Assembly: GCA_004000035.1 (NCBI GenBank)
Contig: RJAE01000001.1
Coordinates: 427,729-491,728 of the forward strand
DNA: 64,000 nt
Reading direction: 5' to 3'
DNA from: Arthrobacter sulfonylureivorans
GTDB taxonomy: Bacteria > Actinomycetota > Actinomycetes > Actinomycetales > Micrococcaceae
A model generated the notes under the pieces. That model made no database searches and had not been told where the DNA came from. It saw only the letters and a list, made by a program, of their open reading frames with translations. This document shows positions 42,016 to 50,636 of the stretch, in pieces. How positions within the stretch are numbered: position 1 is the first letter of the stretch; the number at the start of each line of letters is the position of its first letter. The position numbers and the translations under genes were made by a program.

Positions 42016-42897
42016 TTACCGAAGTGCTTGCTGGTGCAACTGCAGCAGGACCGTTTCAGCCGAGGCGTCCAGCACGGAAATGTGCCCGCCGCCCTCGACC
42101 AACTGCAGTTCGGCGGAGGGCAGCCGGCCGGAGAGCCAGTGCGCCGTCGCCACCGGAACGTTCCGGTCCACCGTCCCGTGCCAGATGAACGCCGGTACAC
42201 CGGGGTCATCGACGGTGAATCCCCAAGGCGACGCGGCGAGCCTCATGTCGTCGCGTACCCCGGCTGTGCCCTGTCGCATCGCGTCCGCGAGGAAGGCAGC
42301 GAATCGCAGTGCGGCTCCGGGCCGGGCCGCGACGGCCTGGTCGGCCTCCGGCATGCTTTTGCCTGACGCGGCGATCATCTTCTCCGGGCTGCGGGTGCCG
42401 AACTTCATGAAGGCCAGGACAGCGGACGTCACGCGCGGGCGGTGCTGCGCGAACTTGAGGACCCGGGCGACGTCGGGCGATCGGCCGTCGGCCAGACCGG
42501 GGACGTCGGAGGGGCCGGCCCCGGAGACGATGCTGACGCCGTCGATGCGGTGCGGGATACGGTGCAGGCAGGCAAGGGCAGAAGGGGCGCCCATCGAGTA
42601 CCCCATCACGCTGAACTTTGCCAGGCTCAGCCGATCCGCGAACACTTCGACGTCGTCGGCCCACCCGAGAAGGGTGCGGCCCGGCTTGGGCGTGGATCCG
42701 CCGATTCCCGGCCGGTCCACCACCAGCAGCCGCACACCGGCCCTGGCCGCCGCGTCGCCGAGGTTGAAGAACGCGGTTTCCAGCTTGCCGCTGGGCGCCC
42801 CATGGTGGTGCACCACCGGAGGACCGGAAGGGTCGCCAAGATCGTAGTAGGCCAACGTGCGGCCATCACCCAGAGGGCAGGACTTTTCCTCGTACAC
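42016..42897 (-). CDS. Alpha/beta hydrolase
   Basis: A 293-residue hydrolase when the GTG at 42897 (after GGGGG) is used; an upstream TTG would add 8 residues. HHHGAPSGKLETAFF holds the oxyanion region, MGYSMGAP the nucleophile serine, VVDRPGIGGSTP the strand after it, and GGGHISVLDASAE the catalytic histidine. Substrate is unknown. It converges on the Tad operon with a short gap. Confidence 0.82.
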   Translation of the reverse strand: MYEEKSCPLGDGRTLAYYDLGDPSGPPVVHHHGAPSGKLETAFFNLGDAAARAGVRLLVVDRPGIGGSTPKPGRTLLGWADDVEVFADRLSLAKFSVMGYSMGAPSALACLHRIPHRIDGVSIVSGAGPSDVPGLADGRSPDVARVLKFAQHRPRVTSAVLAFMKFGTRSPEKMIAASGKSMPEADQAVAARPGAALRFAAFLADAMRQGTAGVRDDMRLAASPWGFTVDDPGVPAFIWHGTVDRNVPVATAHWLSGRLPSAELQLVEGGGHISVLDASAETVLLQLHQQALR

Positions 42898-43131
42898 GGT
42901 TCCCCCGTTCAAACCGGCCAAAACCCGATCAGCCTAGCAGCACCACAGCCGGAAAAGCTCACATTCTTCAGCCACGGCTGGAGTCGTGCACTCATATACC
43001 GACCGCTGACTGGGGAGAACCTTTTGGCGTGGGGGGTACGGCCCTGGGAGCCACACATAGGCGGCGTGTCGCAGCTGCGCCGGTGGGAGCCTTGAAGCGG
43101 GGGAATTTCGAACCGAGGAAAGGAATCGGAA

Positions 43132-43548
43132 ATGGCTGGCGGATCAGGACTGATTGAGCGGTTCTACCGGGAGGTCATGGAGGGAGGAAATCTTGACCTG
43201 ATCGACGAGTTGGGCAGCGAAAACTACACGGATCATGAAGAGCCCATGCCCGGGCAGCCGTCCGGCCTGGCGGGCATCAAGTTCTACGTGCAGACGTTTA
43301 GGTCGGCCTTCCCGGACATCAAGGCGAAGGCCATTGAGCCCACGATGGTCGACGGAGATCTGGAGGCGGCCCGCGTCGTCCTCACCGGTACGCACCGGGG
43401 CGAACTGATGGGTACGGCTGCCACAGGCAACACGGTGGAGTTCAGCGGTATCGACATCATCCGCGTTCAGGACGGGAAAGTGGTGGAGCACTGGGGCGCG
43501 ACCGACATGCTGAAGCTGCTTCAGCAGACCGGCGCTGTCCAGATGTAG
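43132..43548 (+). CDS. SnoaL-like polyketide-cyclase-fold protein
   Basis: A 138-residue protein with the SnoaL/ester cyclase pattern: FYREVMEGGNLDLIDEL, NYTDHEEPMPGQPSGLAGIK, FRSAFPDIKAKA, THRGELMGTAATGNTVEFSGIDIIRVQDGKVVEHWG (read in parts). Many members act as small-molecule cyclases or hydratases of unknown substrate. The ATG follows AGGAAAGG. It appears to be a single-gene unit. Confidence 0.85.
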   Translation: MAGGSGLIERFYREVMEGGNLDLIDELGSENYTDHEEPMPGQPSGLAGIKFYVQTFRSAFPDIKAKAIEPTMVDGDLEAARVVLTGTHRGELMGTAATGNTVEFSGIDIIRVQDGKVVEHWGATDMLKLLQQTGAVQM

Positions 43549-43641
43549 CTCTCAGAGTTGAGACGCCGGCCGGGAGCTCCCGCCACCGGCTGGCAATAAG
43601 GCGGTGCTGGATCCGGGCCCAGGGCTCACGCGCTGACCTGT

Positions 43642-45069
43642 CTAGTCGCACAAAGCGGTGGTGGTGAGGTAACCGAAGTATTGGCCGGAAGCCGGCCGGA
43701 GCGGGTCACCGATGAACCCATACTGTTGATTATCTTGGTTGTACGCCTCGACGGCGGCGAGGAATGCCTTCATCACGGACTGCCCGTCGCCTTGGCAGAC
43801 CCCGCTGTAGATGCAGCGGGCCACCGAGCCGGCGACAGCAGGACTGGAGAAGCTGGTGCCGTGTGCCGTGTTGTAGAGGCCTCCCGGGTAGGTGGAGGTG
43901 ATGCAGACTCCGGGGCCTGCAACGGTGTGCGCAATGTCGGCAGGTTGAGTCGCGAAGTTGGAGAAGTTAGCGAGCTGGTCGTCGGGGCTGGGAACTGACC
44001 CTCCGCTGCAGATGGGCGTCGCCTTGCCGCCGGGGCGGCCGTCGTAGTCCGCCATGGCCGTGGCAGTGAGCACCTCGTCATACGTGGCCGGAATAGTGTT
44101 CGCCAAGTCCGCCGCCGCATTGCCGGCGGCAACCGTCCAGGTGACTCCCTCCGCGGATCCCTGACAAATCATCTTGTGCAGGGCATCGACCCCGTTGCCG
44201 CAATTTCCCTGGTCTTGGCCGGGGCCGCCGATGCTGATGTTGGCGACCTGGATGTCGTTCTGCGGGTCCGCATCCGTGCGGGTGGAGACTACCCAGTCGG
44301 CGGCGCAGAGCAGGGCAGCCTCTGAGATGGTTCCGCCGTCTGTCATAACCCGGACGGACCAGAGCGGGGCGCCGTAGGCGGTGCCGATGACTCCGAAGGT
44401 GTTGTTCTTCGCCGCAGTAACTCCGGCAACCATCGTTCCGTGGCCGTTCAGGTCGACGGGAGTTACCTCGACCGCAGTTCCAGACGAGCAGTCCACCCCG
44501 CCAACGACGTTCAGGTCTGGATGGGTGCTGTCGATTCCAGTGTCGATCACGGCGGTGTTGACCGTGATCTCCTGGCCGTTCGCAGCCGCCTCCTGCGGGG
44601 TACCGCCGACTCGCAGCCACCAAGTGGGCAGGAAACCAGTGACCGCGGGTGGCTCAGTGTCATCGGCCTCGTCCTCTGCCAACGTGAATGCCCGCTCGGG
44701 CGCAATGAAATCAACGGCCGGATCGGCACCGAGCTGGGCTGCCTCCGAGTCCGTCATTGTCCCCGAGTAGCCCTTCAGCGCGTGTTCGTAGGTGCTCGAT
44801 AGCTTAAACCCGTACTCCTTGCCCTGTGCCGCGGCGGTGGAATCGACGTTCGTGACGCTGTCCTTGAGGACGACTGTGTAGTCGCTTTCGTCCTCGGCGG
44901 CTGCGGGTCCGGATCCGGCCACGATGGTTGCGGCGGCCAGAATCACCGCGCTGACAGCCCCCAGAATTCTTCGTGACCTCTTGGGTTGTGGCGTCTGGCC
45001 GTCGTGCCGGCTCTCGGGCTTGTGCCGCCGTCGCCGGGCGTGACCCGGGCCGTGACTTTGACTGGACAT
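43642..45069 (-). CDS. Secreted subtilisin-like serine protease (S8 family)
   Basis: A 475-residue precursor. A basic N-terminus and hydrophobic core (ILGAVSAVILAAATIVAG) form a long signal peptide with AxA-type cleavage at GPAAAED. An I9-type propeptide follows (about 60-125, YTVVLKDSV). The catalytic triad is Asp in TAVIDTGIDSTHPD, His in NGHGTMVAG and Ser in GTSFSSPAVAG; the oxyanion Asn is in VAAGNAAAD. Length and motifs look intact, so an active extracellular protease is expected. The ATG follows GGGGAGG. Confidence 0.92.
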   Translation of the reverse strand: MSSQSHGPGHARRRRHKPESRHDGQTPQPKRSRRILGAVSAVILAAATIVAGSGPAAAEDESDYTVVLKDSVTNVDSTAAAQGKEYGFKLSSTYEHALKGYSGTMTDSEAAQLGADPAVDFIAPERAFTLAEDEADDTEPPAVTGFLPTWWLRVGGTPQEAAANGQEITVNTAVIDTGIDSTHPDLNVVGGVDCSSGTAVEVTPVDLNGHGTMVAGVTAAKNNTFGVIGTAYGAPLWSVRVMTDGGTISEAALLCAADWVVSTRTDADPQNDIQVANISIGGPGQDQGNCGNGVDALHKMICQGSAEGVTWTVAAGNAAADLANTIPATYDEVLTATAMADYDGRPGGKATPICSGGSVPSPDDQLANFSNFATQPADIAHTVAGPGVCITSTYPGGLYNTAHGTSFSSPAVAGSVARCIYSGVCQGDGQSVMKAFLAAVEAYNQDNQQYGFIGDPLRPASGQYFGYLTTTALCD

Positions 45070-45341
45070 TGCAGCCTCCCCACAAGGTGGAATGTAAATC
45101 AGGATGCCCTCGTCCCCGTGCGCGGAGCGTGAACAACCTGCATGTCCGCACTCCCAAAGGTTATTGCAAGCTCCGCCCCGGTGCTAGGGGCAGCCGGAAA
45201 GCGCCGGCAGGTTTTCCTGCCAGCGCCGCCCACGACGCACCGCCCGGAAGCCACACAGACCGGCGCCGCAGGAGCGCGAGGAGGAAGGCCTGACCTGCCG
45301 GGGGGAGAGGATTCCTCACCATGGCGTACGCTTGGAGAACC

Positions 45342-46460
45342 ATGGCTGAGATCGACTTTCCCGCTGAAATCCGCGCGTTACGCGCCACGTACGAATCCAT
45401 CGAAGCAGTCTCCGATGTGGCGAGGATCCGTAAGGATATCGCCGAGCTGAGCGAGCAGGCCGGCGTGCCGGATCTGTGGGACGACCCGGCCGCGGCGCAA
45501 AAGATTACCTCCAAACTGTCGCACCGCCAGAGCGAACTGGAACGGCTGGAGAAGCTCGCCGCACGGATCGACGATCTGGAGGTCCTGGTGGAACTGGGCC
45601 AGGAGGACGCCGGCGACGAAGACTCCATGGCCGAGGCCGCCAGCGAACTGACCTCGCTCAAGAAAGCACTGTCAGAACTCGAAGTCGTCACCTTGCTGTC
45701 GGGGGAGTACGACGAGCGCGAGGCCGTGGTGACCATCCGCTCCGGCGCCGGCGGCGTGGACGCTGCCGACTTCGCCGAAATGCTGATGCGCATGTACCTG
45801 CGCTGGGCCGAGCGCCACGGCTACCCGACCCAGGTGTTGGATACGTCCTACGCCGAAGAGGCCGGCCTGAAGTCGGCCACGTTCGAAGTCAAGGCACCGT
45901 TCGCCTTCGGCACGCTCTCGGTGGAGGCCGGTACCCACCGCCTGGTGCGGATCAGCCCGTTCGACAACCAAGGCCGCCGCCAGACCTCGTTCGCCGCCGT
46001 CGAAGTCATCCCGCTGATTGAACAGACCGACTCGATCGACATTCCGGACAACGAGATCAAGGTGGACGTGTTCCGCTCCTCAGGTCCGGGCGGTCAGTCG
46101 GTGAACACCACCGACTCCGCGGTCCGGCTGACCCACCTTCCCACCGGGATTGTGGTTTCGATGCAGAACGAGAAGTCACAGATCCAGAACCGCGCCGCCG
46201 CGTTGCGCGTGCTCCAGTCCCGGCTGCTGCTCTTGAAGAAGGAGCAGCAGGACGCGGAGAAGAAGGCGCTCGCCGGCGACGTCAAGGCGTCCTGGGGCGA
46301 CCAGATGCGCTCCTACGTGCTGAACCCCTACCAAATGGTCAAGGACCTGCGCACCGAACACGAGGTCGGGAACACCGGTGCCGTGTTGGACGGCGAAATC
46401 GATGACTTCATCGACGCCGGCATCCGGTGGCGCGCCAACAGCCGCCACGCGGAAAACTAA
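45342..46460 (+). CDS. prfB: Peptide chain release factor 2
   Basis: A 372-residue RF2 that recognises UGA and UAA. The tripeptide recognition region is SPFDNQGRR, and the GGQ motif that triggers hydrolysis is [14 protein letters not shown]. The reading frame is continuous; the programmed frameshift that many bacteria carry near codon 25 is absent. I use ATG 45342; two earlier codons add residues not seen in the family. In most actinobacteria prfB is followed closely by ftsE; here about 9.4 kb lies between. Confidence 0.95.
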   Translation: MAEIDFPAEIRALRATYESIEAVSDVARIRKDIAELSEQAGVPDLWDDPAAAQKITSKLSHRQSELERLEKLAARIDDLEVLVELGQEDAGDEDSMAEAASELTSLKKALSELEVVTLLSGEYDEREAVVTIRSGAGGVDAADFAEMLMRMYLRWAERHGYPTQVLDTSYAEEAGLKSATFEVKAPFAFGTLSVEAGTHRLVRISPFDNQGRRQTSFAAVEVIPLIEQTDSIDIPDNEIKVDVFRSSGPGGQSVNTTDSAVRLTHLPTGIVVSMQNEKSQIQNRAAALRVLQSRLLLLKKEQQDAEKKALAGDVKASWGDQMRSYVLNPYQMVKDLRTEHEVGNTGAVLDGEIDDFIDAGIRWRANSRHAEN

Positions 46461-46475
46461 CCTCGAAGGCTGCAC

Positions 46476-46513
46476 GAAAGCCCGGTCCCTCCTTCTGGAG
46501 CGGCCGGGCTTTC
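46476..46513 (+). terminator. Terminator after prfB
   Basis: A perfect 10-bp stem GAAAGCCCGG/CCGGGCTTTC (46476-46485 with 46504-46513) around an 18-base loop that can itself pair CTCC with GGAG, lying 15 bases after the prfB stop. Confidence 0.75.
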
Positions 46514-46567
46514 GCCGTCCTCAGGAGCTCTGCAACCGAATCGTGACCTAGCTCCGGGGCCCTGATG

Positions 46568-46597
46568 TTGACACTACTGTGAGCCGCGCCATAGATT
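46568..46597 (+). promoter_or_regulatory. Probable sigma-70-type promoter of the liv operon
   Basis: TTGACA at 46568-46573 and TAGATT at 46592-46597 are separated by 18 bases. The start of livJ lies about 100 bases further on, leaving room for an untranslated leader. Confidence 0.5.
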
Positions 46598-46700
46598 AAC
46601 TGTAATCTGAATCACCTTTCAGGTTTGGGTGACCCGACCATCAGGTTCAGACAGTTCCAGATTTTTTTTCCCTCAAGATTCTTCAACGAAAGGCATCGGA

Positions 46701-47906
46701 GTGAAGGCAACAAAGAAGTTCCTGATGGCCGCAGCACTGGCCACCGGACTTGCCGTGAGCGCATGCGCGCCCACCACCGGCGGCGAGACCGCCGGCGCGG
46801 CCGGCGAGGCCGGCAGCGCGCCCGAGAGCATCAACGTGGGCATCGTCTATTCCGAATCCGGCCCGCTCGCCGCTTATGGCGCGGCCTACTACCAGGGCCT
46901 GCAGGCAGGCATCGACTACGCCACCGAGGGCACCGGCGAGGTCAACGGCACCAAGCTGAACCTGACCTACCATGACGACGGCGGCGATCCCGACAAGGCG
47001 GTCAACGTCGCCAAGGACCTGATTGGTAAGGACTACAAGATCCTGGCCGGCACGGTGGTGTCCGGCATCGCGCTCAAGCTCGCCGAGCAGGCTGAGCAGA
47101 ACAAGGTGCTCTACATTTCCGGCCCGGCCGCCACCGACGCACTGCAGGGCATCAACGACTACACCTTCCGGTCCGGGCGCCAGAGCCTGCAGGACGTGGC
47201 CACCGCAGGAACCTTCGTGGATGACCTCAAGGGCAAGAAGGTAGTGGTGTTCGGCCAGGACAACGCGTTCGGCCAGGGCAACCTCGCCGCCGTCAAGGCC
47301 GTGCTCGGCGAGCAGGGCGCCGAAGTCGATGACGTCCTGGTGCCGGAAGACGCCACCGAGTTCACGCCGTTCGCCCGCCAGCTGATCGATGCGAAGCCGG
47401 ATCTGGTCTTCGTTGCCTGGGCCGGCGCGACGTCGGGATCCATGTGGCAGGCACTGAGCCAGCAGGGCGCGTTCGACGCCGCTCCGATCGTGACCGGACT
47501 GGGCGACGCCGCCACCTTCGGTGCCTACGGCCCCGCCTCGGACAAGATCAGCTTCCTGAACCACTACTTCCCCGGCGCCGCCGGAAACGACGTGGAGAAG
47601 GCCATGATCGAAAGCGTCGAGGCCGAGGGCAAGAAGGCGGACCTGTTCACCCCGGACGGCTTCGTTGCCGGCCAGATGATCGTCCAAGCCGTCAAGGAAG
47701 GCGGCACCGACGTCGACGCCATGGTGACCGCGCTGGAGGGTTACACGTTCGACGGGCCCAAGGGCGAGACCACCGTCCGCGCCTCCGATCACGCACTGGT
47801 GCAGGAGATGTACCAGGCCAAGCTCGTGGAGCAGGGCGGCGACTGGGTGCCCGAGCTGATCAAGGCGATCCCGGCCGACGCAGTAGCTCCGCCGGAAGCC
47901 AAGTAA
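46701..47906 (+). CDS. livJ: Branched-chain amide-type ABC transporter substrate-binding lipoprotein
   Basis: A 401-residue protein starting at GTG 46701. The signal peptide ends with the lipobox LAVSAC, so it is a lipoprotein on the outer face of the membrane. The periplasmic-binding-protein type I fold is seen in INVGIVYSESGPLAAYG, YHDDGGDPDKAVNVAKDLI and VTGLGDAATFGAYG. Members bind branched-chain amino acids, amides, urea or aromatic acids. The operon downstream suggests a carboxylic acid ligand. A hairpin separates it from the ABC genes. Confidence 0.88.
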   Translation: MKATKKFLMAAALATGLAVSACAPTTGGETAGAAGEAGSAPESINVGIVYSESGPLAAYGAAYYQGLQAGIDYATEGTGEVNGTKLNLTYHDDGGDPDKAVNVAKDLIGKDYKILAGTVVSGIALKLAEQAEQNKVLYISGPAATDALQGINDYTFRSGRQSLQDVATAGTFVDDLKGKKVVVFGQDNAFGQGNLAAVKAVLGEQGAEVDDVLVPEDATEFTPFARQLIDAKPDLVFVAWAGATSGSMWQALSQQGAFDAAPIVTGLGDAATFGAYGPASDKISFLNHYFPGAAGNDVEKAMIESVEAEGKKADLFTPDGFVAGQMIVQAVKEGGTDVDAMVTALEGYTFDGPKGETTVRASDHALVQEMYQAKLVEQGGDWVPELIKAIPADAVAPPEAK

Positions 47907-47962
47907 CCGAAACCCAGTAACCGAAGCCCCGCAACACAGCTCCGGCTACAGGTGCCGCAGGT

Positions 47963-48004
47963 CCAGGGACGCCGCCCCACCCACCTGGTGGGCGGCGGCC
48001 CTGG
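47963..48004 (+). other. Hairpin between livJ and livG
   Basis: A 15-bp stem with one mismatch (47963-47977 with 47990-48004) around a 12-base loop. Such stems often raise the level of the binding-protein message over the ABC genes by partial termination or 3' end protection. Confidence 0.55.
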
Positions 48005-48055
48005 CCGCGGACCGTCCCGGCAACCACTACGGTCCGTGACCGCACAGAAAGTGAC

Positions 48056-48823
48056 ATGATGACCTCCCCAGATCAGCCCGCGCTCTTGGTGCAGGGCCTC
48101 GGCCTGCAGATCGGCGGCGCCCGCATCCTCGAGGATGTCGGATTCTCCGTGGCCACCGGCGAAATGGTCGGCGTGATCGGACCCAACGGTGCCGGCAAGA
48201 CCACATTGTTCAATCTCATCTCCGGTGTGCTCAAGCCGACGGAAGGATCCGTCCAGCTCGACGGCGCCGACGTCACCTCGGCATCGATCCACCACCGGGC
48301 ACGGGCCGGGCTAGGCAGGACGTTCCAGACCTCGAGCCTGTTTCCGCGGCTGAGTGTGCTGGAAAACGTCCGGCTGGCAGCCCAGGCCGCCCTTGGCGGC
48401 AGCCTGTCGGTTTTCCGGTTCCCCTCGCGGACGGATTCCGCAACGTCCGTCGCGCAGCAGAACGTGGCCGAGGTCGGGCTGGAGGACAAGCTGCATACCG
48501 CGGCCGGAGACCTCTCGCACGGAGATAAGCGCAAGGTGGAGATCGCCATGCTGCTGGCCGGCGATCCCGCCGTCATCCTGCTGGACGAACCGATGGCCGG
48601 TGTGGCCTCCGGCGATGTCCCGGGGCTGAGCACGATCATCCGCCGGATGCACCGCGACCGCGGCTGCACCGTGATGATGGTGGAACACCACATGGATGTG
48701 GTCCTCGGGCTGGTGGACCGGGTGGCCGTCATGCACCACGGCAAGCTGTTGGCCATTGATACCCCGGACGCGGTGATGGCCAATCCCACCGTCCAGAGCG
48801 CCTACTTGGGAGAACCCGTATGA
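48056..48823 (+). CDS. livG: LivG-type ABC transporter ATPase
   Basis: A 255-residue ATPase. Walker A is GPNGAGKTTLFN, the Q-loop LGRTFQTSSLFPRL, signature LSHGDKRKVEIAM and Walker B VILLDEPMAGV. The longer insert between the Q-loop and the signature is typical of LivG over LivF. The signature has HGDK in place of the usual GGQ, as in urea/branched-chain amide transporters. ATGA overlap joins it to livF. Confidence 0.9.
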   Translation: MMTSPDQPALLVQGLGLQIGGARILEDVGFSVATGEMVGVIGPNGAGKTTLFNLISGVLKPTEGSVQLDGADVTSASIHHRARAGLGRTFQTSSLFPRLSVLENVRLAAQAALGGSLSVFRFPSRTDSATSVAQQNVAEVGLEDKLHTAAGDLSHGDKRKVEIAMLLAGDPAVILLDEPMAGVASGDVPGLSTIIRRMHRDRGCTVMMVEHHMDVVLGLVDRVAVMHHGKLLAIDTPDAVMANPTVQSAYLGEPV

Positions 48824-49764
48824 GCCAGCACCCTCAGCCGAGCGCGGACGCAGCGCACGCCGGGGCCACCGGCGCCCCGGCCCAGGCCGCCGCCGTGCAA
48901 CCGGCGGCAGCGCAGGCCGGTGCCCACGCCCGCCCGGTGCTGGAAATTGCCGGCCTCACCGCCCACATCGCCGGCCAGCAAGTGGTGGAGGACGTCAGCT
49001 TCTCCGTCCCGGCCACCGGCATCACCGCGCTGCTTGGACGCAACGGAGTGGGCAAGACCAGCACCATCAAGGCGGTCATCGGCCTGATCTCGCGGACCGG
49101 CAGCGTCACGCTGGACGGGGAGCGGATCGATAAGGAACCCACGTTCAAGATCATCCGCCGCGGCGTCGGCTACGTCCCGGAGGACCGGGAAGTCTTCTCC
49201 AAGCTGACCGTGGCGGAGAACCTGCGGCTGGCCGAACGGGACGCCTCCCCGCGCCGCCAACTGGTGGAGGAACTCTTCCCCGACCTGCTCAAGCGCGCCT
49301 CGCAGATGGCCGGCACGCTCTCCGGCGGGCAGCAGCAGATGGTCTCGCTGGCGCGGGCGTTGCTGAATGAGAACAAGCTGCTGCTGATCGACGAACCCAC
49401 CAAGGGCCTGGCGCCCAAGATCGTGCAGGAAGTCGCCGAGACGTTGGAACGGGCCGCGGAAACGGTGCCGATCCTGTTGGTGGAACAGAACCTGCAGGTA
49501 GTCCGCCAACTGGCCGCCGGCGCGGTAGTGCTCTCCGGCGGCAGGGTGGTCCACACCACCGCCAGCGCGCTGGAGTTCCTAGACAACGAAGACCTGACCC
49601 AGCGGCTGCTGGGCGTCCACGCCGACGCTGGGCACGGCGAGGACGCAGCCGCAGGGCACGGCGAAGACACCGACGCAGGGCACGGCGAAAACGCCGAGGC
49701 GGGGCACGGCGAGGCCGCTGCCCCGGCGAACACCCAGACCAACCCGAACGGAGCGCAGAAGTGA
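48820..49764 (+). CDS. livF: LivF-type ABC transporter ATPase with histidine-rich repeat tail
   Basis: A 314-residue ATPase. Walker A is GRNGVGKTSTIK, signature LSGGQQQMVSLARAL and Walker B LLLIDEPTKGL. Two extensions are odd: an alanine-rich N-terminal 38 residues before the usual LEIAGL start, and a C-terminal tail with four 8-residue repeats of the form AGHGE(D/N)xx. Typical LivF is about 235 residues, so about 80 residues are extra. The tail could bind metal or be a neutral expansion. It overlaps livH by ATGA-type coupling. Confidence 0.9.
   Translation: MSQHPQPSADAAHAGATGAPAQAAAVQPAAAQAGAHARPVLEIAGLTAHIAGQQVVEDVSFSVPATGITALLGRNGVGKTSTIKAVIGLISRTGSVTLDGERIDKEPTFKIIRRGVGYVPEDREVFSKLTVAENLRLAERDASPRRQLVEELFPDLLKRASQMAGTLSGGQQQMVSLARALLNENKLLLIDEPTKGLAPKIVQEVAETLERAAETVPILLVEQNLQVVRQLAAGAVVLSGGRVVHTTASALEFLDNEDLTQRLLGVHADAGHGEDAAAGHGEDTDAGHGENAEAGHGEAAAPANTQTNPNGAQK
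49627..49722 (+). repeat. Four tandem 24-bp repeats in the 3' end of livF
   Basis: Four in-frame copies of 24 bases encode AGHGEDAA, AGHGEDTD, AGHGENAE and AGHGEAAA. The first five codons are nearly invariant; the last three vary, so the unit is an expanded tandem repeat that can change in copy number. Confidence 0.85.
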
Positions 49765-50636
49765 GTACCATCGTCTTGCTGACCGTCACCGGCCTGGGGC
49801 TGGGCGCGCTCTACTTCCTGGTGGCCTCCGGGCTAAGCCTGATCTACGGCCTGATGGGCGTGCTGAACTTCGCGCACGGCTCCTTCCTGACCCTGGGCGC
49901 GTTCGCCGGCTGGGAATTCGCCCGCCGCGCCGGGGCCGACAACTGGTGGACCTTCCTCGGCTCGCTCCTGGTCGGCGCGGTGGTGGGGGCGCTGTTTGCC
50001 GCCTTCACCGAATTCGTGCTGATCCGCAAGCTCTACGAGCGGCATATCGAACAGGTGCTGGTCACCGTCGGCCTCTCGCTGGCGTCGGTCGCGCTGTTCG
50101 ACGGGATCTGGGGCACCGACACGATCCACATCTCCGGACCGGAATGGTTCCGCGAGACCACCGGCATCCTCGGTGCGCAGATCTCGAACGACCGCTTCGT
50201 GGCCATCATCGCCGCGGTGCTGGTACTGCTGGGCCTGGTGTTCTTCCTCAAGCGCACCCGCTACGGCATGATCATCCGCGCCGGCGTGGAAAGCCGCTCC
50301 ATGGTGACCGCGCTGGGCATCGACGTCCGCAAAGCCTTCACGCTGGTCTTTGCCATCGGCGGCGCCGCGGCCGGCCTGGGCGGCGTGCTCGCCAGCCACT
50401 ACTTCCAGTACGTCTCGCCGCTGCTGGGCGGATCGCTGCTGATCTTCGCCTTCATCGTCACCGTGATCGGCGGCCTCGGTTCGCTCACCGGCGCGGCCAT
50501 CGCGTCCGTGGTGGTGGCGCTGCTGCAACAGTTCGCCAACTTCTACCTCAACGGCACCGGGGATTTCGTCGTCGTCGTGGCCCTGGCCCTTGTCCTGCTC
50601 TTCCGGCCCTCCGGCCTGCTCGGGAGGAAATCATGA
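49761..50636 (+). CDS. livH: LivH-type ABC transporter permease
   Basis: A 291-residue permease with about eight membrane segments and the inner-loop motif GIDVRKAFTLVFAIGGAAAGLGGVLAS, typical of LivH. The start overlaps livF (GTG). Together with LivM it forms the membrane channel fed by LivJ. Confidence 0.9.
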   Translation: MSTIVLLTVTGLGLGALYFLVASGLSLIYGLMGVLNFAHGSFLTLGAFAGWEFARRAGADNWWTFLGSLLVGAVVGALFAAFTEFVLIRKLYERHIEQVLVTVGLSLASVALFDGIWGTDTIHISGPEWFRETTGILGAQISNDRFVAIIAAVLVLLGLVFFLKRTRYGMIIRAGVESRSMVTALGIDVRKAFTLVFAIGGAAAGLGGVLASHYFQYVSPLLGGSLLIFAFIVTVIGGLGSLTGAAIASVVVALLQQFANFYLNGTGDFVVVVALALVLLFRPSGLLGRKS

